From the NCBI RefSeq assembly GCF_008035925.1, contig NZ_CP036264.1, positions 7,349,641 to 7,413,640 of the forward strand: a DNA stretch of 64,000 nt. Direction: 5' to 3'. A program made the translations under genes and the position numbers. The notes below the pieces were generated by a model. It made no database searches, was not told the origin of the DNA, and saw only the letters and a list, made by a program, of their open reading frames with translations. Below, in pieces: positions 1 through 10,893 of this stretch. Source of the stretch: Stieleria maiorica. GTDB taxonomy: Bacteria > Planctomycetota > Planctomycetia > Pirellulales > Pirellulaceae. Each line of letters opens with the position of its first letter. Positions within the stretch are counted from its first letter, which is position 1.

Positions 1-1841
1 GTGCTCACCGCTCCGTGTTGATCCTGTCGAAGCAAGTCGATCGTTTGGCGGGTCAACTGGTCAGCCGACGCTTGGAATTCTTCTGCCGAGACCTGATCAA
101 GCCGGCGATAGATGCCGACCGTTTCGATCCGTCCGCTTGATGCAACGCCCATGCCCACGGCGCTCAGCACGCTGGCGCGGGGATGATCGACGACTTGCCG
201 AATGCCCAACGCATCGGCGACGCGACAGATCAGTTGGGCTGCCGCACCGCCGAACCCGACCAGGGCGTGATCGCGGACGTCGACCCCGCGAGCGGTGGTG
301 ATCGCGCGGACCGCTTCGGCCATGTGGGTGACCGCGATGTCCAAGAAGCCTTCGGCCAGCGATTCAATACTTTCCGGTGGCGACGGCATCCGCGAAGCGA
401 CGTGGTCGATCCGCTGTCGTGAGGCCGTTGGGAGCAGCGGGAACGGAAACCGATCGACGCGCAGCCGGCCCAACAGCAGGTTGGCGTCGGTCACCGTCAA
501 TGGCCCGCCGCGTCCGTAGCAGGCCGGTCCGGGAGCGGCGCCGGCGCTGGTCGGTCCGACGACCAGACGTCCGCCGACGAATTCACAGATTGATCCCCCG
601 CCGGCGGCCACCGTGTGAATGTCCATCATCGGTGTCATCACCCGCAGGTCGGCGATGCGGGTCGAGTAGCGCCGCCCGACCTGTCCGTCGAAACGGCTGA
701 CGTCCGTGCTGGTCCCACCCATGTCCAAGCCGATCGCCAAGACGCAGCGATGCTGCTGGGCGACGTGACGCAGCCCCACCACACCGCCGGCCGGCCCCGA
801 AAGCACACTGTCTCGGCCGCGGAACTCATCGTGCCCGACCAGATTACCGCCGCTGGTCATCAGCTGTAATTGGCACGTTTCGCCGCCGAACTGGCGTCGC
901 ACGCGGCCCACATAGGCCGACAGGATCGGATTCAGATAGGCGTCCAGCGTGGTGGTTTCGGCGCGCGAAACCAGCTTGATCAGCGGTGCCACTTCGCTGC
1001 TGCGGCTGATTTCGGCGAATCCGACGCGCCGCGCGATCTGCTCCACCGCGATCTCATGGGCGGGATTCATGTGCGCGTGCATCAGACAGATCGACAGTGT
1101 TTCGACGCCGGCATCGCGCAGGATTTGCAGACCGGATTCGATTTCGGCTTCATCGATCGCGATCCGTTCCCGGCCGTCGGCGTCCATCCGGGCTCGGATC
1201 TCCAGCGTGCTTTCGGCCAGCGGAGGTGATTTGACCAAGGCCAGGTCGAACAGTTCCGGGCGGTCTTGTTCGCCGATCCGCAGCACATCGCCGAAGCCAT
1301 GGGTGACCACCAGTCCGGCCGCCGCCCCGGACCGAGTCAACAAGGCGTTGGTGCCGCGTGTGGTTCCGATGCGAGCGGTCATCGGCGGCATCGGTGCGTC
1401 GATCGGAATGCCGGTCAGCAGATGCGTCGCCAGGACCGGGGCTTCACGCCGACAATCGATTTCAACGATGTCGCCGGCGGAGAGTTGTCCGGCGACTTCG
1501 GCGTCTACGTCGACCAGCGAGAGTGTGGACGTGTCCGAGTCATGGCCGGCGATCTGGCCGACGAAGTGATTGATACCTTCGACCAGCCATTCAAGTTTGG
1601 CCGTGCGAAAAAACTGATCGGGCAATCGGCGACCGGACAGTCCGCCCAGAAGTTCGTCGGGGATTCGGATTCGGACCGTCGTGCGATCCGGCACGTCGAC
1701 AACGCGGCATCGGATCAGCCCTGTCGAAAGCACTTTGATACAACCGGAATGAGACGATCCGGATGAGTCGGTCCAAACGGCCAAACAATCCGTAAACGTT
1801 CCACCGACATCGGCGCAAACCGAAAGCGTGTCGAGTGACAT
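1..1841 (-). CDS. Hydantoinase A / 5-oxoprolinase family protein, 3' end outside window
   Basis: About 613 residues are visible from an ATG at 1841. The reading frame is still open at position 1, so the C-terminus is missing. The start reads MSLDTLSVCADVGGTFTDCL, the N-terminal phosphate-binding DVGGTFTD motif of the ASKHA-fold hydantoinase family. Further in are GPAGGVVG, DMGGTSTDVS and a GPTSAGAAPGPACYGRGGP stretch, all typical of the hydantoinase A core. Relatives hydrolyse cyclic amides (hydantoins, 5-oxoproline) with ATP, usually together with a HyuB subunit; whether hyuB follows cannot be seen. The gene starts 6 bases after the trkA stop, so it is probably cotranscribed with it. The exact substrate is not deducible. 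Confidence 0.9.
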   Translation of the reverse strand, partial: MSLDTLSVCADVGGTFTDCLAVWTDSSGSSHSGCIKVLSTGLIRCRVVDVPDRTTVRIRIPDELLGGLSGRRLPDQFFRTAKLEWLVEGINHFVGQIAGHDSDTSTLSLVDVDAEVAGQLSAGDIVEIDCRREAPVLATHLLTGIPIDAPMPPMTARIGTTRGTNALLTRSGAAAGLVVTHGFGDVLRIGEQDRPELFDLALVKSPPLAESTLEIRARMDADGRERIAIDEAEIESGLQILRDAGVETLSICLMHAHMNPAHEIAVEQIARRVGFAEISRSSEVAPLIKLVSRAETTTLDAYLNPILSAYVGRVRRQFGGETCQLQLMTSGGNLVGHDEFRGRDSVLSGPAGGVVGLRHVAQQHRCVLAIGLDMGGTSTDVSRFDGQVGRRYSTRIADLRVMTPMMDIHTVAAGGGSICEFVGGRLVVGPTSAGAAPGPACYGRGGPLTVTDANLLLGRLRVDRFPFPLLPTASRQRIDHVASRMPSPPESIESLAEGFLDIAVTHMAEAVRAITTARGVDVRDHALVGFGGAAAQLICRVADALGIRQVVDHPRASVLSAVGMGVASSGRIETVGIYRRLDQVSAEEFQASADQLTRQTIDLLRQDQHGAVS

Positions 1842-1847
1842 GAGAGA

Positions 1848-3191
1848 TCAGCGGTTAAACAGGGCCAGGCAGTCGGTGATGTGTTGCTGGTCGACCAGTG
1901 CGACGACGATGTCACCGGGTTTCAATTGATCGCTGGCGGTCGGCATGCGGATATAGCTGTCACGCTGGATCGCGGTGATCAGACAGCGTCCGGCCAGCGG
2001 CAAATCGGCGAGGGTGCCTTCGGTCACGCGAGCCCCTTCGACGATTTCCAACTCATAGACCGCGATCTTGCCGTTGGGCAATCGGCTCTGGCTGATCACG
2101 GCACCCTGGTTGAGAAACCCGAGGATTTGACGTGCCCCGACGTCGCGTTCGCTGACGACGTGATCGATCCCCAGCTTGCCGACCACGTTGGCGTAATCGG
2201 GACGTCCGACCACCGCCATCACGCGTCGTGATCCCAGTTCGCGGGCCTCGACACAGGCCATGATGTTGCTTTCGTCGCTGCCGGTGCAGGCGACGAAATA
2301 GTCTGCCGAACCCCCGCCTTCGTCTTCCAGCACGCTACGTCGATTGGCGTTGGCGTGCACGACGGTGCAGTTGGGCAACAGTTTGGCAAGCTGTTCGCAA
2401 CGATCTTCGTCGAACTCCAGCAAGGTGATGCGGTAATCACTGCTGGGCAGCGCCCGTGCGATGTGGAACCCGATTTCACCGCCCCCGGCGATCAGCACGC
2501 TGCGCCGTTTGCTGCGTTTGGTTGACGCGGCGAACAACGCCCGGCTCTTGTTCACGTCCGACGGCATGCCGATCAGACTGACGCGGTCGCCGACTTGCAA
2601 TTCATCTTCGCCGCTGGCCAACCACAGGTCGCCGTCACGTTCGATCGATCCGATTCGAACCGATCCGGGCATTTTCAAGTCGCGCAGTCGCTGATCGGTC
2701 GCTTGCGATTTCGCTTCGACTTCCGTTTCATAGACTTCCAGATGCCCGCGGGCAAAGTGTTCCAGCGGGATCGCATCGGGATTGCGGATCGCACGGGCCA
2801 ATTCGAACGCGCTTAGCTGTTCCAGGCTAAGCAGCGCGTCGATCCCGAAATGGCTTTGGTAATCAAACGTACTCGCGTCACGGAACGCCGGAGCGTAGAC
2901 GCGGGCCAGAGCGCGACGCGCGCCGAGGGCTTTGGCCATGCTGGCGGCAACCACGTTGGCTTCGTCGTCCCCGGTCACGGCCAAGCAGATGTCGGCGCTG
3001 CAAACGTCGGCTTGGAACAGAATCGTGCTTTGCGACGCACTGCCCTGGATCGCTCGGACGTCCAATTCGCTGTTGATCTGACGGACACGCTCTGGATCGA
3101 TGTCGATGACCGTCACGTCATGCCGGCGGCGACACAGCATGTCGGCGATCCAGTGTCCGACCGTTCCCGCACCCAACGTCAATACTCGCAC
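1848..3191 (-). CDS. trkA: Trk potassium uptake system, NAD-binding regulatory protein TrkA
   Basis: The 447-residue product has the duplicated layout of TrkA: two RCK units, each a Rossmann NAD-binding domain followed by a TrkA_C domain. The first starts with LGAGTVGHWIADML, the second near residue 230 with IAGGGEIGFHIARAL. Cytoplasmic TrkA binds NAD(H) and gates a membrane K+ channel (TrkH or TrkG). No TrkH-type gene lies in the window. The start is a GTG whose G is also the last base of the preceding gene's TAG stop, a one-base overlap that suggests translational coupling with the small membrane protein upstream. The hydantoinase gene follows 6 bases after the stop. Confidence 0.95.
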   Translation of the reverse strand: MRVLTLGAGTVGHWIADMLCRRRHDVTVIDIDPERVRQINSELDVRAIQGSASQSTILFQADVCSADICLAVTGDDEANVVAASMAKALGARRALARVYAPAFRDASTFDYQSHFGIDALLSLEQLSAFELARAIRNPDAIPLEHFARGHLEVYETEVEAKSQATDQRLRDLKMPGSVRIGSIERDGDLWLASGEDELQVGDRVSLIGMPSDVNKSRALFAASTKRSKRRSVLIAGGGEIGFHIARALPSSDYRITLLEFDEDRCEQLAKLLPNCTVVHANANRRSVLEDEGGGSADYFVACTGSDESNIMACVEARELGSRRVMAVVGRPDYANVVGKLGIDHVVSERDVGARQILGFLNQGAVISQSRLPNGKIAVYELEIVEGARVTEGTLADLPLAGRCLITAIQRDSYIRMPTASDQLKPGDIVVALVDQQHITDCLALFNR

Positions 3192-3382
3192 TAAACCATC
3201 CAGTTAATCAGCAAGAGGATGACGAAAATGATCGCCATGAAACCGGTGATCCAACGAGCGGTGTAAAAGGCATGCTTGAGGATCGTTTGCGTGTCTTCGT
3301 GGCGTGTCGCACCGAAGACCAAAGAGATCGAGATGATCAGCGGGATATAGTACATCAGGTAGGTCGGTGAAATCGAAATCAT
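3191..3382 (-). CDS. Small two-helix membrane protein upstream of trkA
   Basis: A 63-residue product with two hydrophobic segments, roughly residues 8-24 (YLMYYIPLIISISLVFG) and 44-61 (ITGFMAIIFVILLLINW), joined by a short charged linker containing RHEDTQ. It should be an inner-membrane hairpin protein. The ATG overlaps the stop of the preceding gene by four bases (ATGA) and its own TAG overlaps the trkA GTG by one base. That packing argues that it is a genuine translated gene. I do not recognise the family. A function linked to the neighbouring membrane protein or to K+ transport is guilt by association only. Confidence 0.75.
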   Translation of the reverse strand: MISISPTYLMYYIPLIISISLVFGATRHEDTQTILKHAFYTARWITGFMAIIFVILLLINWMV

Positions 3383-4038
3383 TGGTTTGCCTCCTGATAG
3401 GTTTCGCCGGTGGTGACTGAACCGGCGGTCGCTGAATCCCCGGTTGCTGCCGCCTCGGGGGCATCGGTGTCGTCGTCAGAATCGTCGTCTTTCTTTTTCC
3501 GTCCGCTGATCGGTACGGCCAATGGACCGGCGTAGGCATCGTAGATCACCAGGATGTTGAGCAGCCCCGCGATCATGGTGTACCAGGTGCCCATTTCATA
3601 CCCGGCGCCGTAGGTCGCATACCACGCAGAAACCTCGTCCGTGTTGTCTTCGATGACGGGTCGATGGGGCGGCGCCATGAAACCGCCCCAACGCGGTTCG
3701 TAATTCTTTGACGTGATCCCTTTGTTCGTATTCTTGCGCATGTGGTTGCCTTGGATCAGCGCCGGCAACGCGGCCGCACCCACGCCGGCTTGCAAGATGT
3801 AGTGCCAGCGTCGGTCGCCGGGTTGCCAGGACGCATAGACCACGTGCCCACCGCCGAGCGCGAATCCAAGCATCCAGGTCGTCAGGATGCAGACCAGGTA
3901 CAGACTGCCCTTGGTGTGCCGGCCCTGATAAAAGTGCCCCGCACCGGGAAGCAGCCAAGCGAGCAGTGCCGCGAGTGATCGGTTCTTCAAGTCGATGCGT
4001 TGGGAGTCGACTTGGATCACATTTTCGCTATCGGCCAT
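3379..4038 (-). CDS. Multi-pass membrane protein, DUF6677-like/TM2-like
   Basis: A 219-residue product. After a short cytoplasmic N-terminus comes a hydrophobic hairpin (AALLAWLLPGAGHFYQG, then LYLVCILTTWMLGFALGGG). The motif LPGAGHFYQGRHTKG resembles TM2-type proteins and the planctomycete DUF6677 family. Further hydrophobic segments lie near residues 85-95 and 150-170. The C-terminal 45 residues are hydrophilic, with an acidic DDDSDDDTD run. It is the first gene of the minus-strand run leading through the small membrane protein to trkA, with a 4-base overlap to the next gene. The family name is from memory and uncertain; the membrane topology is clear. Confidence 0.75.
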   Translation of the reverse strand: MADSENVIQVDSQRIDLKNRSLAALLAWLLPGAGHFYQGRHTKGSLYLVCILTTWMLGFALGGGHVVYASWQPGDRRWHYILQAGVGAAALPALIQGNHMRKNTNKGITSKNYEPRWGGFMAPPHRPVIEDNTDEVSAWYATYGAGYEMGTWYTMIAGLLNILVIYDAYAGPLAVPISGRKKKDDDSDDDTDAPEAAATGDSATAGSVTTGETYQEANQ

Positions 4039-4291
4039 GGATTGTTTGCGTTTGCGTGGGAAGGGAGGTTCGCTGGGTGCTGCATTTTGCGGGAAAGTCT
4101 TTCCCAGCGATAGCCGAGTCGGTCACGACGTAATTCAAGGTTGACGCGTTGGGCCGTCCGGTGGTAACGACAACTTCACTCGGCGTTCCGCAGGACAGTC
4201 TCGCCCAGAGTGAACGCCGCCACGACGCCCACCTCCCCGACATGCCGAACTGGCAACATCCCTGTTTTCTATTGGATTGTAAAACCACGCT

Positions 4292-5005
4292 ATGGAAGCC
4301 TCAAACCCGACCGTATTGAAAACACGCCTTTCGACCCCCTCCATCTGCTGCGGATACGCAAAAACCTGGCGACGGATTGATTCGAGCTGCGATTACGGTC
4401 TGTTCGTCCAATCGTTGCGGTTCTTGGCGGTGTTGGCCGTCGCCTGTTTGCTGACCGGCTGCGGAAGCCAAACCGACAGTGACACCGTCGCCCAGACCTC
4501 GGCGGCTCAGACCTCGGCGGCTCAGACCTCGGCGGCTCAGACCTCGGATTCCGCCACGGTCGGGCCCGATGAATCGGGGCAATTGCAGCCGACGGAGGTC
4601 GTCAGTCAGTTTCTCGATCGTGTGCGTCGCGGCGGGCAGGAAGCCAGTTCCAGCGAGTTGCTGACCAAACTCGCCCAACAGGAACTGACTCGGATCGGTC
4701 GTCCGTTCGAGTTTCCCGGGTCGCCGGACACCGTGTTCGAGGTGCGTCAAGCGTTCCCGGTGCCGGACCAGGACGATGCCGTTTGGGTACACACTTATTT
4801 GGTCGAACCGGGCGACTCGGGCCAAAACTTCCAGTATGAAGTCGTTTGGACGCTTCGCAAAGAATCCGAGGGCTGGCGCGTCAGCGGGTTCGCCATCGAT
4901 CAGGGTGACGGGATGGAGCCGTTGGAGTTTGACTTCGAAAATGGCGACGAAATGGCCGCACGGCTCGCAGCTTTGGAAGGGGCCGAAGGCTCCGTCAATC
5001 GATAA
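4292..5005 (+). CDS. Predicted lipoprotein with in-frame 15-bp repeats
   Basis: A hydrophobic segment LRFLAVLAVACLLTGCGS ends in a lipobox (LTGC), predicting a lipid-modified, membrane-anchored protein. The outermost ATG (4292) would leave some 40 residues before this signal, so the true start may be the in-frame TTG at 4415, giving about 196 residues. Directly after the lipidated Cys lies a low-complexity linker of AQTSA units encoded by a 15-bp tandem repeat (4493-4537 plus a partial unit). The rest is a compact domain rich in aromatic and charged residues (for example FEVRQAFPV and WTLRKESEGWRVSGF), reminiscent of NTF2-like folds. I do not recognise the family. Confidence 0.75.
   Translation: MEASNPTVLKTRLSTPSICCGYAKTWRRIDSSCDYGLFVQSLRFLAVLAVACLLTGCGSQTDSDTVAQTSAAQTSAAQTSAAQTSDSATVGPDESGQLQPTEVVSQFLDRVRRGGQEASSSELLTKLAQQELTRIGRPFEFPGSPDTVFEVRQAFPVPDQDDAVWVHTYLVEPGDSGQNFQYEVVWTLRKESEGWRVSGFAIDQGDGMEPLEFDFENGDEMAARLAALEGAEGSVNR
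4493..4552 (+). repeat. 15-bp tandem repeat inside the lipoprotein gene
   Basis: The unit cagacctcggcggct occurs three times in perfect tandem (4493, 4508, 4523), and a fourth, partly changed copy starts at 4538. It keeps the frame and encodes repeated AQTSA in the linker after the lipobox. Copy-number changes here would alter linker length without a frameshift. Confidence 0.95.
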
Positions 5006-5504
5006 ACCGCACCGTCCGACGCGCAAAACCCGAACCGCGTCCGCATGATTTTGGAAAAATAGGCAATCTTTTCTTGCGATTATTTGCCTGCTTTCTCCAA
5101 ACCCAGCCCGTGACAAACTGTCCTACCCGCCACTCCTTGGGGTGGCTCGGGCGGGCTCTGTAGGTCGCGATTAAGTGAAAGATATATTGGGTTTTGCTGG
5201 GTTTTCGGAGATTGACGCGGCGGCGGGCCGAAAACCGGAACGATCTGGGTGCACGAACGACGGCCAAGAATTTCTGTCTCGTTTCGGGCCTTGGTGCGAT
5301 TGACACGCCTCTAGCCAAAGTTACTTTATCCACGAAATCACGTGGTCCGCAAACATTCCGTAAAGCACCTATCTTGCGTGTTCGGAAGTTTCGGTGATGG
5401 TCACCGATGCTGGAACCTACGGGGGAGCCTGGAGATGGCTTCTGATTTGACAAAGTGTGCGTAGAGGATCGCACCAGAAACTCCGAAACACTTGGGAGAA
5501 AACA
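5006..5504. other. Intergenic region upstream of the Cys-rich protein gene
   Basis: About 500 bases without a convincing gene. It is more AT-rich than its surroundings near 5040-5100, where a weak inverted repeat (aggcaa / ttgcct) may end the lipoprotein transcript. It probably holds the promoter of the Cys-rich protein gene and a long leader. No conserved riboswitch or RNA was recognised. Confidence 0.5.
5300..5327 (+). promoter_or_regulatory. Possible sigma-70-type promoter for the Cys-rich protein gene
   Basis: A perfect TTGACA (5300-5305) is followed after 16 bases by TACTTT (5322-5327). The start codon lies about 175 bases downstream, so the leader would be long. This rests on sequence match only, and spacing and the -10 box are not ideal. 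Confidence 0.3.
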
Positions 5505-6122
5505 ATGAATCGGAATGTGGTCAGCGGGATCGCCGCGTTTGCACTTTTGGTGGGTGCGGCTCTCGCCATGAATGAATCGTCGGCTTACGCTGGCAACTGT
5601 GGTGGTGGATTGTTCTCGAAGCTGCATGCAAAGAAAGCATGTGGCGGTGGACTGTTCGCCAAGCTGAAGGCAAGCAACGACTGCTGTGCTCCGGAGCCCG
5701 TTTGCTGCGAGCCGGAACCTGTCTGTTGCGAACCTGCACCGTCATGCTGTGCACCCGAGCCGGCATGCTGTGGCAGCAGCCGTCCGAAGTTGTTCGCACG
5801 TCTGTGTGCAAAGTTGAAGGCCCGTAAGAGCTGCTGTGCTCCCGAGCCCGTCTGCTGCGAACCCGCACCGGTTTGCTGCGAACCGGCACCGGCACCTTGC
5901 TGCGAGCCCGCACCGGCTCCCTGCTGCGAGCCGGCACCGGCTCCCTGCTGTGCTGCCGCACCGGCTCCCTGCTGTGCTGCCGCACCGGCACCTTGTGCCG
6001 CATGCGATGGCGGCGTCGTTGTCGAAGCTGCACCCGCAGCCGAAGCAGCCCCGGCAGAAGCCGAAGCTAGCGCAAGCGACGCACCGCCGGCTCCGACTCC
6101 GGACGCCGACACCAACATCTAA
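5505..6122 (+). CDS. Secreted Cys/Pro-rich repeat protein
   Basis: The chosen ATG (5505) follows a gggaga ribosome-binding sequence and begins a good signal peptide ([21 protein letters not shown], cleavage probably after SSAYA). An upstream in-frame codon at 5457 adds only unlike sequence. The mature 175 or so residues contain two short basic modules ([11 protein letters not shown] and [10 protein letters not shown]; a third variant is [15 protein letters not shown]). These are separated by arrays of [14 protein letters not shown] and CCAAAPAP units, followed by an Ala/Glu/Asp-rich tail ending in PDADTNI. The many Cys-Cys pairs suggest disulfide cross-linking or metal binding in the envelope. 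I know no assigned function for this exact architecture. A strong terminator follows, so the gene is probably monocistronic. Confidence 0.85.
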   Translation: MNRNVVSGIAAFALLVGAALAMNESSAYAGNCGGGLFSKLHAKKACGGGLFAKLKASNDCCAPEPVCCEPEPVCCEPAPSCCAPEPACCGSSRPKLFARLCAKLKARKSCCAPEPVCCEPAPVCCEPAPAPCCEPAPAPCCEPAPAPCCAAAPAPCCAAAPAPCAACDGGVVVEAAPAAEAAPAEAEASASDAPPAPTPDADTNI

Positions 6123-6152
6123 GCTCGACAATAACGAGTTAGAAGGTTCAAG

Positions 6153-6187
6153 CCCGGTGCTGCATCACTGCAGCATCGGGTTTTTTT
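6153..6187 (+). terminator. Rho-independent terminator of the Cys-rich protein gene
   Basis: An 11-bp stem (6153-6163 pairs with 6170-6180, one G-U pair), a 6-base loop (atcact) and a run of seven T (6181-6187), 30 bases after the stop codon. Confidence 0.92.
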
Positions 6188-6221
6188 ATGGCCTCACGCG
6201 GACTCGATCGATTCAATTTCC

Positions 6222-6284
6222 GTGTGCGATGGCCCTTCCGGGCCGTCGCTGCCCCAAGTGTACGATGGCCCTTCCGGGCCGTCG
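6222..6284. repeat. Two tandemly placed copies of a short palindromic repeat
   Basis: The core cgatggcccttccgggccgt occurs at about 6227-6246 and again at about 6263-6282. Each can fold into a hairpin with ggccc/gggcc arms around ttcc. Another copy lies at 13634-13660 with a degenerate one beside it, so this is a dispersed family placed between genes. Confidence 0.85.
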
Positions 6285-6330
6285 TCCGTGGGACTCAATG
6301 CGACGGCCTGGAAAGGACGTCATACACCCA

Positions 6331-7766
<1,436 letters not shown>

Positions 7767-7770
<4 letters not shown>

Positions 7771-10700
7771 GGTGTGGTGATTGCTTCGTCGGTATTCATC
7801 AACGCCCGGGCGACCAACATCCAAGGTTGACCGTGTTCGGTTTGGCTGCGGTAAAACGCAACGATCGCATCCAGTTCTCCGTCGCTGGGCGACCGGACCA
7901 GGATGCGACGGAACAATTGTTTGGCGATCTGCCCAGGCGTGGGGTTCGCGTTGTTTTCGTTGGCATCACGGACGGCTTGTTCGGCCAGCCCGGCGGCGAT
8001 TTCCAGGTACATCTCGTCATTCAGCAGCGTCAACGCTTGCAGCGGTGTCGTGCTGGAATCACGCCTGGCGATGCACAGCTCGCCCGACGGCGCGTCAAAG
8101 GTCGTCATCGCGGCGAACGGTGCAGTGCGTTTGCTGTATGTGTACAGCGAGCGGCGGAATCGGTCTGCCCCGGTGGACGTCGGCCAGGCGGCGTTTCCAT
8201 AGGCCATTTGAACGACCGCCAAGGGTTGCGGCGGGTACACGCTGGGCCCGCCGACTTTCCGGCTCAGCAATCCCGATGCCGACAGAAACGCGTCGCGGAT
8301 CCGTTCGGCGTCATAGCGGCGATAGGGAAACACGGACAGCAGCCGGTTGTCGGGGTCGGTCGCCGGTGGGGTGCCGATCGCTTGGCGGTAGGTCGACGAG
8401 AGGACGATTTCACGGTGCAATCGTTTGATCGACCAGCGGTTGCCATCGGCCGAATTGTCTCGCAGGCGGGCGTCCAGATAGTCGATCAGGTCGGGGTGCG
8501 AGGGCGATTCGCTTTGCGTGCCGAAATCGCCCGCGGTCCGCACGATGCCGGTGCCGAAAAATTCACGCCACGCACGGTTCGCCGTCACCCGTCCGACCAG
8601 CGGGTTCGCGTCGCTGACCAACCAACGTGCCAGTTCCAAGCGATCGGTCGGGGCATCGTACGCCCCGGTTCCGAGAAACTCTGGCACTGCCCCTTGGACC
8701 ACCTCCTTGGATTGGAGGTACTCGCCGCGGTGGCGACGCCGTGTGATGCGCGGGTTGGTTGCCGGGCGCTCCTGCATCACCAAGGTCCGAATGTCGTCGG
8801 GGATCTGCTTGCGCAAGGCTTCGATGGGCTTGCGATGCGCGGCCATTTCCGGCGCGCCGCGCATGAATTCCAGGGCCAATGCTCGCTTCAGATCCGGTGA
8901 CATCGCGGCCGAGGTTTTGGACTGAACCAACTCGCGTTGCAAGTCGCTGGAAATCTGCATCGCCTGGGGATTGGCGTCGGTCGTCACATCAATGCGGAAG
9001 TGCCCCAAGCCGGCGACGTAATGACGTTCGAACAACATTTCCAGCGTCCACGTCTGGTCCAGTCGTGTCGGCGGATCGAGCGGGATGACCAGGCGATGGG
9101 TTTGGCCGGCATCGCCGGGGATCGACCAACCGGTGGATCCGTCGCCGTCAAAGACGTTGCCCGGATACGTTTTTCCGTTGCCCGGTTTGGCGCCCGGCAC
9201 GGAGGTGGTCCCGGCGGCGATCGCGATCGGGGTTTCGCCGACCGACACGTCCAGTTCGCTGAGGAAGAAATCACCGCGCCGACCTTCATAAAACGCCAGC
9301 CCCGGACCTTTGGCGGGCAGCGTCGGGTGCGCAAGTGCCTCGATTCGGATCGCCGTGACCGGCCGGTCCGAGTCGATCGCCGGCATCGTCAATGTATACA
9401 CATCGCGTTTAGTCGCATCGCCCGAAGCCAGCACCGCCCCATCGCCGAGCACCGTCAACGTGGGCATGGTTGATTCCAATTGATCGGGAGCGACCGTCGT
9501 CCAGTTGGAAACTCGGTCCGAGCGTTCGGTCAGCCACGTTTCCAACGCTCCCCGTAGGGCCGCGTCGGCGTCGTCGCAAAGCAGCACACCGTCGACAATC
9601 TCCTGCTCCCTTTTCTCGATCTGTTGTTGCAGCGATTCACGCTGCTCGATCACCGCTTGGGGATCCGCATTCAGCTCCGGTTCATCGGCATTGTCCATCA
9701 ACGCCATCATCGCGTAGTAATCCGTGTGGGTCAGCGGATCGTACTTGTGCGTGTGGCATTGGGCGCAGCCGGTCGTCAATCCCATCCAAACGGTGCCGGT
9801 CGTCGCGACGCGATCGACCATGGCATAGAAACGGAATTCCAGCGGGTCGATGCCGCCTTCTTCATTAAGCATCGTATTGCGGTGAAATCCCGTGGCGATG
9901 CGTTGGAATCGCGTGGCGTCGGGAAGCATGTCGCCGGCCAGTTGTTCGACCGAAAACTCATCGAACGGTTTGTCGGCATTGATCGCATCGATCACCCAAT
10001 CTCGATACGGCCATATCGTACGGGGGCGATCTTTTTCATAGCCATTGGTGTCGCTGTATCGGGCCAAGTCCAACCACGGGCGGGCAAATCGTTCGCCGTA
10101 TTCCGGTGCAGACAGCAACCTGTCGACCAGGGCCTCGTAAGCGTCGGGGCGTGTGTCGGACACAAACCGCCGGACTTCCTCCGGGGAAGGCGTGGTGCCC
10201 AGCAAGTCCATGTAGACGCGGCGGATCAGCGCGACCGGTTCGGCATCGCCGCCGGGGGAAAGTCCGTGCTGTTCCATCCGGTGAAGCACGAAACGGTCGA
10301 TCGCACCACGACACCAATCCGGGTGTTCCACGGCCGGCAGCGGCGGTTCGGTCGCGGCTTGGAAAGCCCAGTGGACTTCGTATCGGCCGCCGGAGTCGAT
10401 CCAGCGGCGCAGGGTTGCGATGTCACTCTCGCTTAGCGGCGGATGTCCCTCCGATGGCGGCATCCGCAGGTCCTCGTCGTCGCTGGTCACGCGGAGGAAC
10501 AGCTCGCTCTCGTCGGCGGCACCGGGTTGGACCGCTTGGTAACCACCCAAATCTTGGCGTGATCCCGATTGGGTGTCCAATCGCAAACCCGCTTCGCGTG
10601 CGTCTTCGTCCGGCCCGTGGCAGGTGAAGCAGTGCTTGGCAAGGATCGGCCGAACGTCCCGATTGAAGTCCAGGCGGTTGAAATCCGGACCCGCCGAATC

Positions 10701-10838
10701 GGGCGAATCGGGTGAGCCGGGCGGACGCGAGTCGTCGGTCGCAAGTGTGCTGGCATTCGAGGTGCCGGCAACCAGTAGCACCGCAAGGAGGTGCCGCATC
10801 AACGACGGGATGCAAAGACGTTGGATCGTAAGAGGCAT
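7767..10838 (-). CDS. PSD1 / DUF1549 / DUF1553 cytochrome c-domain protein
   Basis: About 1,023 residues from the ATG at 10838. A GTG at 10877 and an ATG at 10799 are alternatives; no ribosome-binding site decides, and the hydrophobic signal LLAVLLVAG fits the two inner starts. The planctomycete-type cytochrome c domain (PSCyt1) follows, with haem motif CFTCH. DUF1549 comes next (ARPWLDLARYSDTNGYEKD). The middle is a beta-rich stretch with concanavalin-like character. DUF1553 ends the protein (NRAWREFFGTGIVRTAGDFG, then FPYRRYDAERIRDAFL). It is translationally coupled to the downstream DUF1501 gene. The pair is a planctomycete hallmark, exported and of unproven function. The middle region also contains CAQCH, a second possible haem-binding motif. 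Confidence 0.93.
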
Positions 10839-10893
10839 GACGGGCGGTAGGAGGTGGGATGAAGGTCGCCCTCCCACTATAGCCGATCGGGGC

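Noticed and set aside
5521-6131. Minus-strand frames opposite the Cys-rich gene
   Set aside because: Repeat-derived shadows; the plus-strand frame has signal peptide, ribosome-binding site and terminator.
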